In this document: in pieces, positions 1 to 12,340 of the stretch
Numbering within the stretch: the first letter of the stretch is position 1
Layout of the letters: every line of letters starts with the position of its first letter
From: Solenopsis invicta
Taxonomy: Eukaryota > Arthropoda > Insecta > Hymenoptera > Formicidae
DNA: 64,000 bases
NCBI RefSeq assembly: GCF_016802725.1
Contig: NC_052668.1
Span: 23,368,501-23,432,500, forward strand
Reading direction: 5' to 3'
The notes under the pieces: model-generated
Databases searched by the model: none
What the model was told of the DNA's origin: nothing
Seen by the model: only the letters and a program-made list of their open reading frames with translations
Program-made: the position numbers and the translations under genes

Positions 1-1410
1 GAAACGCTCTCGCGAGAGCGAGCGAGCGTAAGGGAGGCGAATAAGGAGGGAGGGAGAGAAACGAGAATGGATGCGGCAGCAGTCTAGCATGCAAAATGCT
101 GCGTCGACGTTATCACACTGCCAGAGATTAAGGGGCTGACGCGGTGGATATCGGGCTGTGGCAGCGGCGGAGGGGTACAGGAGACGCGGGAGAGGCGGCT
201 GGAGCCGGCAGGAGGCGGCGGCGGTCTTCGGTGTTCCTATTCTTCGTACTCCACCGAGTTTTACTTGGCAGACATCCCGCGCGGTATACGGTCCTTATTG
301 TTCTCCCCTACGCCGTACCCTCGTTATGCGCCTCTCCGTGCCCCGCTAGTCTCCACTCGCTTTCTTCCACCTACATCCGCCGCCTTCACCTTCGCCTTTT
401 TCTTACTTCCTCACTTACCCCCGCGCATCTTTTGCATTTTCACGCCGCGCCCTGCCTGCATGGCGCTTTCACCTCGCGTTAAATTGTTAACCACCGGAGA
501 TAATCAATCTTACGCTCGGCGACACGCGTCACGTACGTAATTCGCCCGCGTTCGCCTTCCCGGCCCGTCCTATACGTCTCTCTCGATGCCGCGTTTAACT
601 TCGATTGGCATGTACCCAATACTGACGGTGATACCTGTCACATCTTCCTTTCTTATCTCGCTCGACTAAGCCGTTACGGAACCGTGCCGTCGAATGCTCT
701 TCAATTTTTGTTTCTTTTCGTTCAATTACCTAGGTGAATGACGAGCTAAAGAGAGAGAGAAAGAGAGAGAAATTGTGTGGCTTAAAGAAGTCCCAGCACT
801 TACGCGCGTTTAAGGTTCTTAGCGCCAAACTATTCGCGTTATCCTTTCTTCGATTCGCCTTCGTTTTATCCGTCCGTTCGCTAACTCGCCGTATATACTT
901 CGTTTAGCTCTGTGAAAATTTTAGTTGGCAGATATCCAGCCGGCTACCTGCAGCGTCGTTATTGTTCGCCATCTTTCCGTCACGTTTTATTACTGCCTGG
1001 TGCGGTACTACCATCGTTGTCGCCGCTACCAGAGAACCGCGCCACCACCCAGAGAGGTTCTCTTTCTTATTTTCCTTCTCGTCATTCCGTATCTCGTTCA
1101 GGTTACTCCCTCGGGCGCAACGTCTTTTAACAAAGCTGCCGCTGCAGAGACGTAGCTGCCGTGCGATACACGTTAAGCCGTTCAAACTGGAATTTATTTA
1201 CGCAACCACTCTTCGCGGCGCGCGCGCGTGCTAACTCCGCTGCTTTATTCGTTCCCCCGTGGACGCACAATTCTCAATCTTCATTCGCGCTTTGGGTTTA
1301 TTTTATGTCAATCCCTTTACTCGCTCAAATAGTCCGTGAGGTTGCTCTAAAGTCTTTCATATACACGGAGAGAACGGTTTTTCTCAAGTATTTAAAAATT
1401 TATTTAGATA
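1..1410. other. GC-rich non-coding region
   Basis: No gene is recognised here. Overlapping open frames occur on both strands in all phases, which is expected in GC-rich DNA with few stop codons. A short GA-rich patch lies near 750-770. A good donor-like site (GTAAGTGAG) on the minus strand near 405-418 is not linked to any convincing exon. Confidence 0.5.
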
Positions 1411-1685
1411 CACGGAAAGAAAAATCTTGCTGAAATACAGGTCTGAAAATAATTATGTTGAGCCATTAAAAAATTTTTAAATTTTTCATTACTCTTATCA
1501 AAAAATTTACGTTGGACGTTTTAAGCTTCTTGACAGAATGTCAAAACAGTTTGCAACAGTATCATCATGCTTAAACATCTTGCTTAATTATTTTGATAGT
1601 AATTACAACATTAAATAATTTTCTGATCTGCATCTAACTAAATTTTTAGATACAATTTACCGTAGTAAAATTGTTCTTTCTGTGT
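1411..1685. mobile_element. P1 palindromic MITE, copy 1
   Basis: The ends are CACGGAAAGA and TCTTTCTGTG, and the interior folds back on itself. The left half carries a GTCTGAAAATAATTATGTTGA-like stretch, and the right half carries its complement near 1600-1640. There is no coding capacity. The same architecture recurs at 1686-2020, 4760-5007, 5164-5400, 18127-18357, 61649-61904 and 63122-63469. Confidence 0.75.
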
Positions 1686-2020
1686 ACGAATCTGAAAATA
1701 ATTTTATTGAATCATAAAATAATTATGAAGGATGTTCAAGCATAATGAGCAATTTTGCAAAAGTTTTGATGGTCTTGTAATCAGTTTAAGTGCCCTAAAT
1801 TATTTTAACCGTCGGACCGCCGGAAAATCTAAATATAGATGCTACGGAGGATCCCCCGTTATATTCAAGATATAAATTCAATATTTCGGGAATTTTCTAA
1901 GTGAATTACAATGGATCTAATGCCGATGGTCTGAAGGTTAATGATCTATAACATTATTATCAAATCTGTATTCAACTCAGTTTTTAAATACTTCGGCAAA
2001 ACTGTTCTTTTTACGTACTT
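1686..2020. mobile_element. P1 palindromic MITE, copy 2, interrupted
   Basis: It starts inside the family motif (AATCTGAAAATAATTTTATTG) directly after copy 1. It ends with the family right arm (AATACTTCGGCAAAACTGTTC) near 1990-2010. The middle (about 1795-1960) is unrelated to the other copies and includes a GC-richer stretch near 1810-1860, so it is probably an insertion or a divergent core. Confidence 0.5.
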
Positions 2021-4757
2021 ACGACGGAACGTTAATGTTACGTACCTTTTCGTCCGCTTTGTTCTATTATTTGAAGGTAGAAAATGCATATGAATTCATG
2101 ATAATAAAGATACTAGATCAAATTTAATTCGAAATGTGTCATTTAACCAAATTTCTGCTCAGAATAGTAATTACAACAAAATATAGCATAGTCCGTCCAG
2201 TTAATTATAAAAATACGGGTTGTATTAAGGTTGTATTAATTCTTGGACTAATTTATAGCAAATTGCGGTATACTTCCATTTCACAAACTTTCCGACATGT
2301 TTGACTGATTTGAGTTTGTCGCATTACCGCGTATTAACTATGATCTCAACTATTGCATGGAGAACTATGGGAAGTTTCGTCTCGTCGCGCTGTACGGTCT
2401 GACTGCATCATCGACTCAAACTACTGCAAGGACATGCGTCAGAAGTGCGCGATATGCACGACAGTCACGTAGGGAATTGAACGTTCCGAGACGACGTCCT
2501 CGTACCGGAGGACGATTCAGCAGGAACGTTGGAAAATTTCGCTCGCGCTTGCAGAAAACGTGAAACTAAACGAAGCACAGATAAACGACGTATCTCGCGT
2601 GTTCGCAGACGTGCCTTCCTTAATCATCCGCACGTACGAGACGTCTGTATCGAGCGCACAGTTACGTCGTCGGGCTTCGTTGACTTTGTCAAGACTATTT
2701 TATAATTATAAATTCAGATAGAAAAGTACATGAACGCGCGCACCGAAGTCTGAACGACGACGAAAAAAAGAAAAAAAATGCAAATTATTTAAGATTCATT
2801 TCCAAGAGTTGACATTCCGCCAAGACGTTTAATCTCGACCGGTCGACGAACCGACTCGGTGAGAAGACCTCATTGGGAAACCATGAAACGAGCGCGGGGG
2901 ACGAAACCAACCGCGAAGACGTCTACGTCGTAAGAAGACGGCACCGTAGAAAAACATGGCAACCCAGCGCCAGTGCGCTTGAGCTTACAACAAGAAAGGC
3001 GTCCTCTTTTTTCTTACTTTGACGTGTGCTCCTCATTTATTCCCATGGTGCAGAGTAGGAAATGGAGAAAGAAAGTAGAGAAGAGAAGATCAAGCCGGTT
3101 CGAGCGCGCGGCAAGGAAGACGCCGAGGGAAGAAATAAAAGATGGAATATGAGAGGGCAACGGGGCGGGGACGAAAGAGGAACGCGGGATAAGAAAAGAG
3201 AGCGTAAACGCCTTGAATGGGGTACACTACTCGTTATAGGCCGCGGTGCACCGGCGAAAAGACGGAGAAACGAGAGGCTCCGATGGAAACGAGCGCTGAA
3301 ACGAGCAAGCGGGTCGAAGTAGGGGTCTAGGGGGAGAGGGCAGAATGCAGAAGAATGAAACCGAGACTCCACTAGGGGTGGCCTCAGCCGCCGCCTGATA
3401 GGGTTGTATTGTGGCGGTATGACGGCGGTGACCTCGAGTCGACGAGCGTTCGCAAGTTCTTCCAAGTTCGCCTCTCCGTTCCCGCCCGTTTCCCCTCCTC
3501 TACCCTCCCGCGAGCCATATCGAGCTCCTTCTTTATCCACCCTCTATCTACTCCGTCTTTATTCCGGGCTCGGTGGCTTACCGCGAGCTATCTTTAAACT
3601 AAATACTGCCGATGACAGCCGCGCGCTTCCACGGTTGGCACCGGCGAGAAAAAGAAGCTGAGGAAAGATCTGTATTACAAGAGCTACGACCCTCCTCCTG
3701 CTCCTCCACTCCTTCTTCCTTGCACTTTTATCTTTCCGTCTCTCTTTTCATTTCTCGGTGTGTAGGTGCGTGTTTTTTTCTGCGTAATGCGGAATTTCAC
3801 TGGCAGCGCAAGAGTTGAGAGTGAAGCGAATTGGAGCATGTTAACGACGCTCGCAAGAATACAGAGAATCCGCATGAAATTCCGATGATTGTCTAAACGT
3901 CACAATTCTATTAGCCTAAAATTCGCCAACTCCTCGTTAATTATGTACACGTATAAGTTTCCAGAAATTACGTAGATGTAAATCTAACTTGTACATTTGT
4001 GATAGAGCTTAATTTCTTTAACATATACTCGTACATATACATAATCTATTTTTAGCTCAGCACAAAGTGAAATGAAAAAAACAAAATCGCGGATGCTAAA
4101 AAGTTCATCGAACGTAAAATTTAATTAAACCGGCTGTCACCGTGACAAGGGAGGGAGGAAAAGGGTAGGTCTTCATCGCTGCGTGCGTTCTATTTTACCA
4201 GACGAATTTAGCGTAAATCGGAGTACCGGAGGTAGTACCGACAATGACGTTGGAGCTATAACAACAGCAATGACTATGGCATGCATACGACGTGCCACGG
4301 CTTAAACCCAACGGCTCATAATTGCTTTCCGATTAGATACCGTTCCGATAGCGTTCCGATAGCGTTATTTTCAATTCCACGTTGCGCACCGCGGTAGCAA
4401 GCAGCGCGTATCGACAGGTATATACCGAGGCAAATTCAACAGGCGGCCGTGTGCGCCGGTCTTTGTGCACTTTTCCGATTAATAGGAAGGGGGAGGAATG
4501 GAACGGCTGACCACACGCGGCGGCTATCCACTGGCCAATCCCCTCGACGTGATACTCGACGTTTCGCTTTCTTGAAACCGTTCGGCTTATATTATACAAT
4601 CGATCAAAATAGATTATTAAAATTATCCGTTGCCCATGTGATTTTCAACTTGGATTTCCCAAGAAAAAGCTTACAGATCTTTGAAACATTATCCCTATAC
4701 TTGGCCAACTCGTTCGCATCGTGTAAACGAGTTGATTCATCTCTCTAAAGCGGAATC
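2021..4757. other. non-coding region, no gene recognised
   Basis: The sequence is mixed: AT-rich at 2021-2340 and 3880-4130, GC-rich at 2350-3000 and 3050-3850. A 167-codon minus-strand frame at 3037-3540 and overlapping plus-strand frames are low-complexity (Arg, Ser, Pro, Leu) and resemble no family, so I treat them as chance. Confidence 0.5.
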
Positions 4758-4759
4758 AG

Positions 4760-5007
4760 TGTGCGGAAACAACGATTTTGCTAAAATAGCTAAAAATTTA
4801 GCTGGATACTGATCTGAAAATAATTTCATTGATCAAATAATTATGCAGGATTACGCTCAAGCTGATTGCTGAAATGTCAAAATTTTGTGCAGCGTTGCCC
4901 ATCATGCTTGAAAATACTTGATAATTATTTTGATGAACCAACAAAATTATTTTCAGATCTGCATTTAGCCGTATCTGTCGATACTTCAGCAAAATCGTTC
5001 TGCATGT
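4760..5007. mobile_element. P1 palindromic MITE, copy 3
   Basis: The left arm near 4771-4800 (GATTTTGCTAAAATAGC, then a TAGCTGGATACTG motif) is mirrored on the right by GATACTTCAGCAAAATCG near 4980-4997. The core has the family sequence with a TGTCAAAATTTTGTGCAGC motif. Confidence 0.75.
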
Positions 5008-5163
5008 TATTACTAAAAGTGAATAATCACTGATGATTGTGGTTATATATAAATATAGCACCGCAAATCAATAAGATTTTACTGACTTGGCGAGAATATT
5101 TTTGGCCAATTAGCGGTCAGTGACCGTTGTAATTCATAGTGACTGCTATTAAATTTAATATTT

Positions 5164-5400
5164 ACACGGGAGTAAACAATTTTACTGTAGCATCTAAAAA
5201 TGTAGCTAGATACAGAAAATAGTTTTTATGTTGAGCCATCAAAAAAATTACGTAGGATGTTCAAGCGTGATAAAGTTGCTGCAAATAGCTTTGCATCCCA
5301 GCAACCAAATTAAATATCCGATGCAATTTTTTATATGATTCGACGCTACTAATAATATTTTTAAAATCTGTATTTCAAGAAATTTATTTTTCTACGTGTG
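5164..5400. mobile_element. P1 palindromic MITE, copy 4 (diverged)
   Basis: It begins ACACGGGAGTAAACAATTTTACTG and ends TTTTTCTACGTGTG. The interior keeps the family GTTGAGCCATCAAAAAAATTACG and GGATGTTCAAGCG motifs. It lies about 160 bp from copy 3 in the same orientation and is more degenerate. Confidence 0.6.
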
Positions 5401-6285
5401 CAAATAATGAATCGAATAGCGTGGCTTTTACTGAACTATTATTATAAAAACGATGCACATGTATAGATCAATAAAGTTGATTTAATAAAATACCATTTTT
5501 CCAGTCAATAGAGGAATTTTTGGGCTATTTTTCAGTTCACTATGAATTCTCGACTACGGTATACCGTGACACAGCGACTCCGAGATTTAAAATCATTGCG
5601 CGCCGCTACGGGCAAACGTTTACGGCATCTCGAAAGGCATGTCTTGTTCTGCCGTCCGAGGGTAAGCGATAAATTGACCCGTGTAGGCGACGGTTTGGCG
5701 CATTCCGTGTCGTAGATCCATTGTGGTCCGAAGGATTACTCAGCGGTTGAATGGATAGTGGTCGGACGTCCGCGAACTGCTCTCGTAGGTGCACCATTAA
5801 TTACGCGCCGTAATTAAACATTGTGTCGAATTATCTTTCTTGGCCGGCGACGTGACGAGGGGGGCGGAAAGGGGCAGCCCAGGTGCGGCTCCTTTGTGCC
5901 GCCGATATAGCTTATAATCTTATCCGCACAGGAGCTAATTTAATGTACGTTACGTAAAAGTTTCGTTGAGAAACTCTAAACGTGGCTCTTGAGCTTATTC
6001 ACGGATTGACGGATTAAACTTCGTCCGGGGAATTCGCTTCTTCAAAAAGATCTTTTGTGGTACGCCACTTTGATATAGTTTGAGACGAAGCTAGGTATCT
6101 GCTCGTTACGAGGAAGAGAACGGCCATTTTCGCCAAGATTTCTCAAATATCGAAATCCCATTATTTACCCCTTTCCTTCCTACGGAATGTCGGATAATTC
6201 CGAGTAATGTCCAAGTTGAGTTTAAAAAGCTAAACCTCCGGGATCCGACCTCGAGACTTTTCGCTCGGTTTTATCTACGAAACGA
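5401..6285. other. non-coding region, no gene recognised
   Basis: No supported gene. A 63-codon minus-strand frame at 5606-5797 and a donor-like CCGAGGGTAAGCG on the plus strand near 5660 were seen. Neither has a partner exon or a family resemblance. Confidence 0.45.
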
Positions 6286-6289
6286 GGAA

Positions 6290-6348
<59 letters not shown>
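6286..6348. repeat. (GA)n microsatellite
   Basis: This is a nearly pure GA dinucleotide run with two GAAA interruptions near 6300. It directly precedes the sequence that leads into the 0.2-kb tandem repeats at 6540. Confidence 0.95.
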
Positions 6349-6354
<6 letters not shown>

Positions 6355-6539
6355 AAGTGTACTTCTGCAATATTTATCAAGTATGGGTCAGAAAAGCGGC
6401 ACGTCGTAGATTATTAGCGAGGTGCACGCTCCACCATCTCACATTCTCCATCCGACTCTCTACGTGGCTACTGAATAAACACTTTGATTTATGCGACAGC
6501 GTGCTCCCGATAAGGCTAAACCAGTACGCCAAGAGGGGG

Positions 6540-7184
6540 ATGAATCGAAGGGACTTGAATTTCGATAAAATTCCAATCTGGGAGATATGCTTCTTATTAA
6601 TTTCCCGACTTTTTCCAACATTTCCCTTTTTACATCCAAAATATTATCCTACATTACGAACTTTTATTTTCGCGCATGAATACTTTACGATAAGTTTCAT
6701 GTTTCTTATCACAGAGCGCACGATACACGAAATATTTGGTAAACCAAAAGGGAGATGCATCAAAGAGACTTGAATTTCAACAAAATTTCAATCTAGGAGA
6801 TTCCTTATTACTTTTTCAACTTTTTCCAATGTTTCTTTCTTTTCCATTAAAAATATTATATATTACTTTTTTTTCAACTATTTTAGAAAGAGAAAACTTT
6901 TGTTTTCTTTATCGCAGAGTTCATGATACCCGCGAAATATTTGGTAAACCAAAAAAGGGAGATGAATCAAAGAAACTTGAATTTCAATAAAATTCCAATC
7001 CGAGAGATTCGTCCCTTATTACTTTTTTAACTTTTTCCAACGTTTTTTCTTTCTCTTTCCGTCCAACGTATTACGTATGCTACGTTACAAAGTTTTATCT
7101 TTAAACGTGAATACTTTAAGATATTCCGCAGTGTTACACGTTTTTATCGCAGAGCGCAAGATACTGCGAAATATTTGGTGAAAA
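6540..7184 (+). repeat. three-copy tandem repeat, about 207-223 bp period
   Basis: Three diverged units begin at 6540, 6755 and 6962. Each opens with a GGGAGATGAATCAAAG-like motif followed by ACTTGAATTTC. Each closes with a CGCAGAGCGCACGATAC-like stretch and AAATATTTGGTAAACC. A decayed fourth copy may lie just upstream. Open frames across units 1 and 2 are in different phases, so protein coding is unlikely. Confidence 0.85.
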
Positions 7185-9292
7185 CTGATCATCGCAGGGA
7201 ATTTCGAAAATTCGTGATGTGTAACTCGCAGATGGAACGTATAACTCGACAAGGAGCGCTTCCGGGATGTATGCATGTATATGTATATGTATATAATATA
7301 TAAATTTAACACGGCATAAATTTCTCATGCAACGCACTGAACGAAATACGATACATATATGCGCTGTACATGACGTTACCTGTCTCACCTCTCTCCTTCT
7401 TTCTCCTTTTTTCTCCAAGAAATAATAAAATTTCCCTCTCGCCCCTCTCCTCCGTTGATAGAAAAATTGATATCGACAAAATTTGCGTTGAGCGATCACC
7501 GATCGCGGAGTCGTTAAAATATTGTCAACGTCAACGACAGCACACGCAAAATCTCGAGCACGCTACGTCCGTGCTAACATAATTGATTATTCGGTTTTAC
7601 CAATTATTACTCTACAACTAACGGCACTTGACCGATTAGCGCCGGTAGACAGTGCTCTCCATAGCTGATGCATTTCAGAAGTGCTCTTTGCGCTCCTCCC
7701 ATACCTGCTAACTTGCCTCCTAATCGGATCGATGGGGAAATTACTCTTGCGTCACGGGAAAGACAAGACAATTAGCATTACAACGTGATTAACTTGTTAA
7801 GCAACATTGTTACACGCTAAATATATCAAGAAGAATGCAAAATGACGACATTATCGGACACGATATCAATTTTACCACAGAGTTTCCAATTTCCAAAACA
7901 ATTTTGGAAGTAATATACAGACCACCCGGTTAGTATTTTTCTCTTTTCGCTTTTATTAAACGTTTATATGGTTCACGAACCGATTTAACGATCAATGATG
8001 CTCGTAATAAGACACTTGTTATTCCGGCTCGCAGTCCCGACAACATTGAGTTTCAATGGCAACGGGGGGAATGGCGGAAATGGATTTTGTTGCGGTACCC
8101 TCTCCGCTGATCTCGACGACCCGCGGTTCGCGATTCTCGCGTTACATTGCGGTACGCGATTATCCTCGAGCGCGAATATTGTTGTCCCCACTTTGTTAAA
8201 CGACGTAGCGACTCAGTTTACACGATCGCTATCACCGGCGGCTATCTTCCGCTCCGTAAGATCAATATCTGGTTCCGTGCAGCAAGATATTTCTGACAGA
8301 ATTGAATTCTCCGCGAATACATCGCGTTCTATTGCGATCGATTTTTCTATATGTTTCCAGAAACTCTATCCGATAGTAGGTTAACGCGCGTCGAAGTTTT
8401 CATGCCAAAATAAAAAAAAACGAGACTGTACAAATGATGGTTGCAGAACAAAAAAAAATGCGACATCGTAACAATATACAATAAACTTCGCGAATATTGT
8501 TTTGAACAAAATACACTCATATTTTCCGCGTTTACGGCAAGCGATTGTTATTGTTGCGCGTTACAAAGCCGATAGGTTGCGAAGTTGAAAATTCTACGAG
8601 GCAACACAACTACGAAGCGCGTGGAAGCTGCCGTCCCATGTGTCTTATTAAAACTATAACTCGGGATATATCTCGCAAAACGTGTTACGAATCACGAATC
8701 TCGGTAATCCGAGGCTATGCCAGCTCATACCGTCGAAACAACACGTTTCGTTGTATTCGCAAATCATTAGCACGAAGCTTAATAGCAATTCCAATTTGTT
8801 AAATGTGGTATAACGAAATCCTGCTGTTATCCGCAACTTTTAGGAACAATTATCTGGTTAATAATAATACGGATTTAAATCCTCGATCTGGAAAGGTATC
8901 ACTTTTCTGAATTAATTTCCCATGGCTTTACGATTCAGAAATCTAGAAAGGTACACGAAAGACTTTACGCTAGATCCATTTTTATACTAGGAACGCGAAA
9001 AAGCCGAACGTCGGTTTCCAATCCAAGAGGTATGTATTTTAGAATTTCAAGTATTTTCCCTCGCAAGAATATTTTTTTATCTGAAAAAACAAGGGATGTA
9101 AAAAAAATCTCGTTTGCGGTTAGATCATAAAATGCCTCAGCTACGCGCGCGATTCTTCTTTCGATCTCGCTTTCTCGCCCGTTAATTAGTTCACAATCAT
9201 CGTCGTGATGTTATCAAAGGCACGACGGTACGACGATTGATCGAATTTCCTAGGATGTGGCGGATGATGCGTACGGTCAAGGAACTACTTAC
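7185..9292. other. non-coding region; possible intron of the candidate gene at 9293-9449
   Basis: No gene recognised. The longest frame (129 codons, plus strand, 7995-8384) is unrelated to anything I know and has a Gly/Asn low-complexity start. If the minus-strand exon at 9293-9449 is real, this region would be part of its first intron. Confidence 0.4.
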
Positions 9293-9449
9293 CGAGCGCG
9301 AAGACGAGGACGAGCGCGAACGGTGCCAGCGACGAGAGCACGAGACCGCGATCCACGTGGTGGGCCGACCGATTCGTGCACGGCCGATGGCTGGCGAACT
9401 GTCTCTTCCGCGGTTTTGCGTCCATCCCCGCCGACGGTGCCGTTGTCAT
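9293..9449 (-). CDS. candidate first coding exon of a secreted or type II membrane protein
   Basis: I do not recognise this gene. On the minus strand an ATG at 9449 opens 52 codons plus one base and stops exactly at a textbook donor (CTCG then GTAAGTAG). The peptide begins MTTAPSAGMDAKPRKRQ, is rich in Arg, His and Lys to about residue 34, and then has a hydrophobic run of about 18 residues (GLVLSSLAPFALVLVFAL). Basic residues followed by one hydrophobic span suggest a signal anchor of a type II membrane protein, or a long signal peptide. No second exon could be assigned in the 9 kb below it, so the rest may lie outside the window. It could also be chance in GC-rich DNA. Confidence 0.35.
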
Positions 9450-10060
9450 CAAGTTCCTTGAGAAAATTTCGCGAGAGATCAGAGGATAAGTAGGCGGACA
9501 GTTAGGCGGATGAACAGGCAGGCAAGCAGGCAGGCAGACAGGTGAACAACGGTAAGACGAGAAGGCGATCTACCACTCCCGTTTTATCGTGAATAGAAAA
9601 GGGCAGTGTATTCACCTGTTCGGCTTCCGACTGCGTATCAGTATAAACATAAGGGCGGCGCGAAGTCGGACAAGTGCGGATAAGGTAGGGGAACGGTCAA
9701 AAGACGTATGGTCCGCGTGTTTGTGTGGGTAGATGTGTGTGCGTGTGTGCGCGTGTACGCAGGGAAGGATCAGGAGCGAGACGACGTACAACCACGCGCG
9801 CAACCCTCTGCCTCGTGCGCCGCAACCCCTCTCGGCACTCGTCGCGTCTAGCGCCTGGAGATAGACTAAACCGGGGTCCTTCGAGCTGCGCGCTAAGTTC
9901 CCTCGGTTCCACGATTCGACCGACCTCGGACACGCTCGACGTTACTCGGTGCCGACCGGCCACCCTCGGCACGCGTTCGGCATCATCCCCGTCGCGCTAC
10001 GCCCGCGGTGGGCTCCGGTCTGTATACCGACTCCGACCCTAGGACACGGATACGAGGAGA
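9450..10060. promoter_or_regulatory. GC-rich promoter-like region
   Basis: A CpG-dense stretch lies immediately upstream, in minus-strand terms, of the candidate exon at 9293-9449. It includes a GT/GC-rich simple tract at 9715-9760 and CAGGCAGG repeats near 9515-9545. Open frames on both strands are compositional. Promoter status is inferred only from position and base composition. Confidence 0.3.
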
Positions 10061-10479
10061 AATTGCATCTACCCTAATGCTCGTATCAGCCTCGCCGAAA
10101 AAGAGACGCGAACTTAGGGTTTTATCATGGTCGACCAGACAGAAAAAAGACTACTTGTTAAACATTAGCATCAAATTAAAACTAACATTATCTATTTAAC
10201 AATCATTTGTTTCATATAGCCTTGATTAAAAAAATTAGGCACCTTATATTAATTTTTTCAACATTTTTAACTAGAAGAATTTAAACAGAAATTAAAATGT
10301 GAATCGGTCTTTGCTTTAAGAACCCTTTAAAATTATGTTTAAAGCTAACAATCAATATAAAATAATAAAAGATAAAAAAATTCCAACTTAACGAAAAAAA
10401 TATAGATGCCTAATAATTTTAATCGAGGCTATATAAACAAAAAATTATATAATTATTTTGTTTACACATAATTTAACTT

Positions 10480-10740
10480 TAAAGAATTTAAAATGATCTT
10501 GAATAATCTTAAACTATTGCAAAATATTTGTACGTTGTTATTTCAATATTATAATAGTCATCTAAAACATAATATGACTGTTTTAATAATAAAATTCAAG
10601 ATTTTTAATTATTAAAAATATTATTATTTTATCCGATATTTTTTACTTTCATGAAAATTATTATTGAATAATGAAAATATTTTTCTCGGTAAAACAAAAT
10701 TTTTCATAGAAGCAAATTACGTCTGTTTAATATACTATAT
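10480..10740. repeat. AT-rich dispersed repeat R3, copy 1
   Basis: It matches 48920-49130 along its length. Shared stretches include TTCAATATTATAATAG versus TTTAATATTATAATAG, the TTTTATCCGATA / TTCTATCCGATA motif, and GAAAATTATTATTGAATAATG versus GAAAATTATTATTAAATAATG. No coding content. Confidence 0.65.
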
Positions 10741-10978
10741 AATTTTATTTCAATATTTAACATTTCAAAAATATATTGTAGATATTATTAAAACAAGAAT
10801 ATTTTTCTGTACAGCTAATTGTAAGTCTAACAATAAGTCGCGGTCGTACCCTTCTTAAACATTTTAAATTATTCATAAACATATTAACGTTCTTGTTAGA
10901 ATAATCATAAATGGTTTTAAATTAGAAAAAAGATCTTGTTAATAATTTATTATAAATTATTATAATTACCGAGATATA

Positions 10979-11196
10979 CAGTGGCCAAAATTATAAGGTA
11001 GCTGTACCTTTTTCACTTATCTGACATTTTTCTACTATATCTATATTATTTTAAATTGATTATGGACAAATATTATACATAAATTTAAAAAAGTTTTTGA
11101 ATTAAAAAGATAACTCACATTTGAATTCCTGTTTAAATCCTTTCAGTGAAAAATCCTTAAAAATATAAAAAAACATAATAATTTTGGCAAAGACTG
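10979..11196. mobile_element. Tc1/mariner-type MITE remnant
   Basis: A left end CAGTGGCCAAAATTATAAGG follows TA at 977-978. A right end ATAATTTTGGCAAAGACTG is followed by TA at 11197-11198. The reverse complement of the right end matches the left TIR apart from a short indel. A TA target duplication and CAGT termini are typical of Tc1/mariner elements. There is no transposase. Confidence 0.6.
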
Positions 11197-11557
11197 TATA
11201 ATTAATCATAACTGCAATAAGTGCATTTTTGGCAAAAAAATCAATTTGAAGCTTTCCAACTGCTTGGCGACCATATATTCGTTAGAGTCACTGAAATCTA
11301 ATAAATCTGAGGAAATCTGTTTTCACATAACACAATTACAAGTCCAACGACATTTAAATAATAAATGTATCATGAATCCGATTCTTTTTATAGAATTATA
11401 ATTGAATTTTACCCTGTAAAAACGGACGGATTTATTATTATTTTAGAGTATTACTATTATAATATCCAAATTCATCACATTTTACTGTAAAATTCGCAAA
11501 TATTTCATGATTTCACGTTCTCCTAACTCGTCCCATTTCACTATCGTGTTTTGCCTC

Positions 11558-12340
11558 TTAAAGAAATATTACGAAAAATAGTTCCTGGCCAAATAACATC
11601 ACGCAAATACGCGTGTAGTTCGAACAACTAAAAGGCATGCGCGATCTTTCCGAAGGAACGTCAGGAAAGACTGGAAGCAATGCGGATGATGTACCGTCGT
11701 GTTCGGTTTGAACCTCGCACGCGAGACCACCATCGTCCTCACGCCTCATTCTCCCTCTCTCAACTCCTCCCGAGAGTCTCTCCTCCGCTGAGGGGGGTTG
11801 CGTTCCACAGCAGCCTCCAGTGCGTACGCCCAAGCCCACATCGCCGGCTAGCGGTGGCGCGGCGCGGCGCGGCGCGGCGCGGGCCACCGACCGCCATCAA
11901 CCACCGACTTCAAAGAGCGAGAGGTCCGCGTAACCTTACGCCACCGCCGCCACCCCGACTGCCACCGCCGTCGCTCTCCCGCCCCATCTCCACCACACCG
12001 CCATCGCCACCGCCGCCGCCAGGCACAAATTAAATAGCCGTGCCAGCGCACGTAGCCGTTTACTCTTACTCTACCCCCATGCTACGTGTGTGCCGTGGCC
12101 GCGCGCGCTGCTCCGTTTTTCATGCGTCGTTGAACCGAATGTCTCTTTTGAAGGCTTCAACGGTTACTAATTTAAATCTCTCGCGAGCCACCGCGCGGTT
12201 CTCTCCCTTTACGCTGGGGATTCGCACGCGAGAGATCGACCGTGTCATCCGCTGGGGATTGAAACGTTTCGTAGCGAACCGGAAGGAAAAGAAGCACGGG
12301 TGTCCGGTTGCTCTTCATTTTGCAGCGACGTAATTGCCTT
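11558..12340. other. GC-rich CpG region with GGCGC tandem run
   Basis: A CpG-island-like block in an AT-rich neighbourhood, with a GGCGC pentamer run at about 11860-11882 and CCACCGCC-rich sequence to 12025. Proline/arginine-rich frames exist on both strands (117 codons plus, 109 minus) but are compositional. It could be a promoter or 5' UTR of an unseen gene. Confidence 0.35.

Noticed and set aside
405..470. Possible second exon of the 9293-9449 gene (good donor near 405)
   Set aside because: The acceptor side is poor, the exon would be tiny, and nothing else ties it to the distant first exon.
3037..3540. 167-codon minus-strand open frame
   Set aside because: Low-complexity Arg/Ser/Leu/Pro composition in a purine/pyrimidine-skewed, GC-rich region, with equally long frames on the other strand and no known domain.
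6348..6990. Open frames of 141 and 84 codons, apparently a repeated protein
   Set aside because: The frames are in different phases across the tandem units, so the nucleotide repeat is real but a coding repeat is not.
8080..8384. 129-codon frame with a Gly-Asn repeat start
   Set aside because: No domain, and the frame lies in sequence with similar chance frames. A short GGAATGG-type repeat causes the Gly-Asn run.
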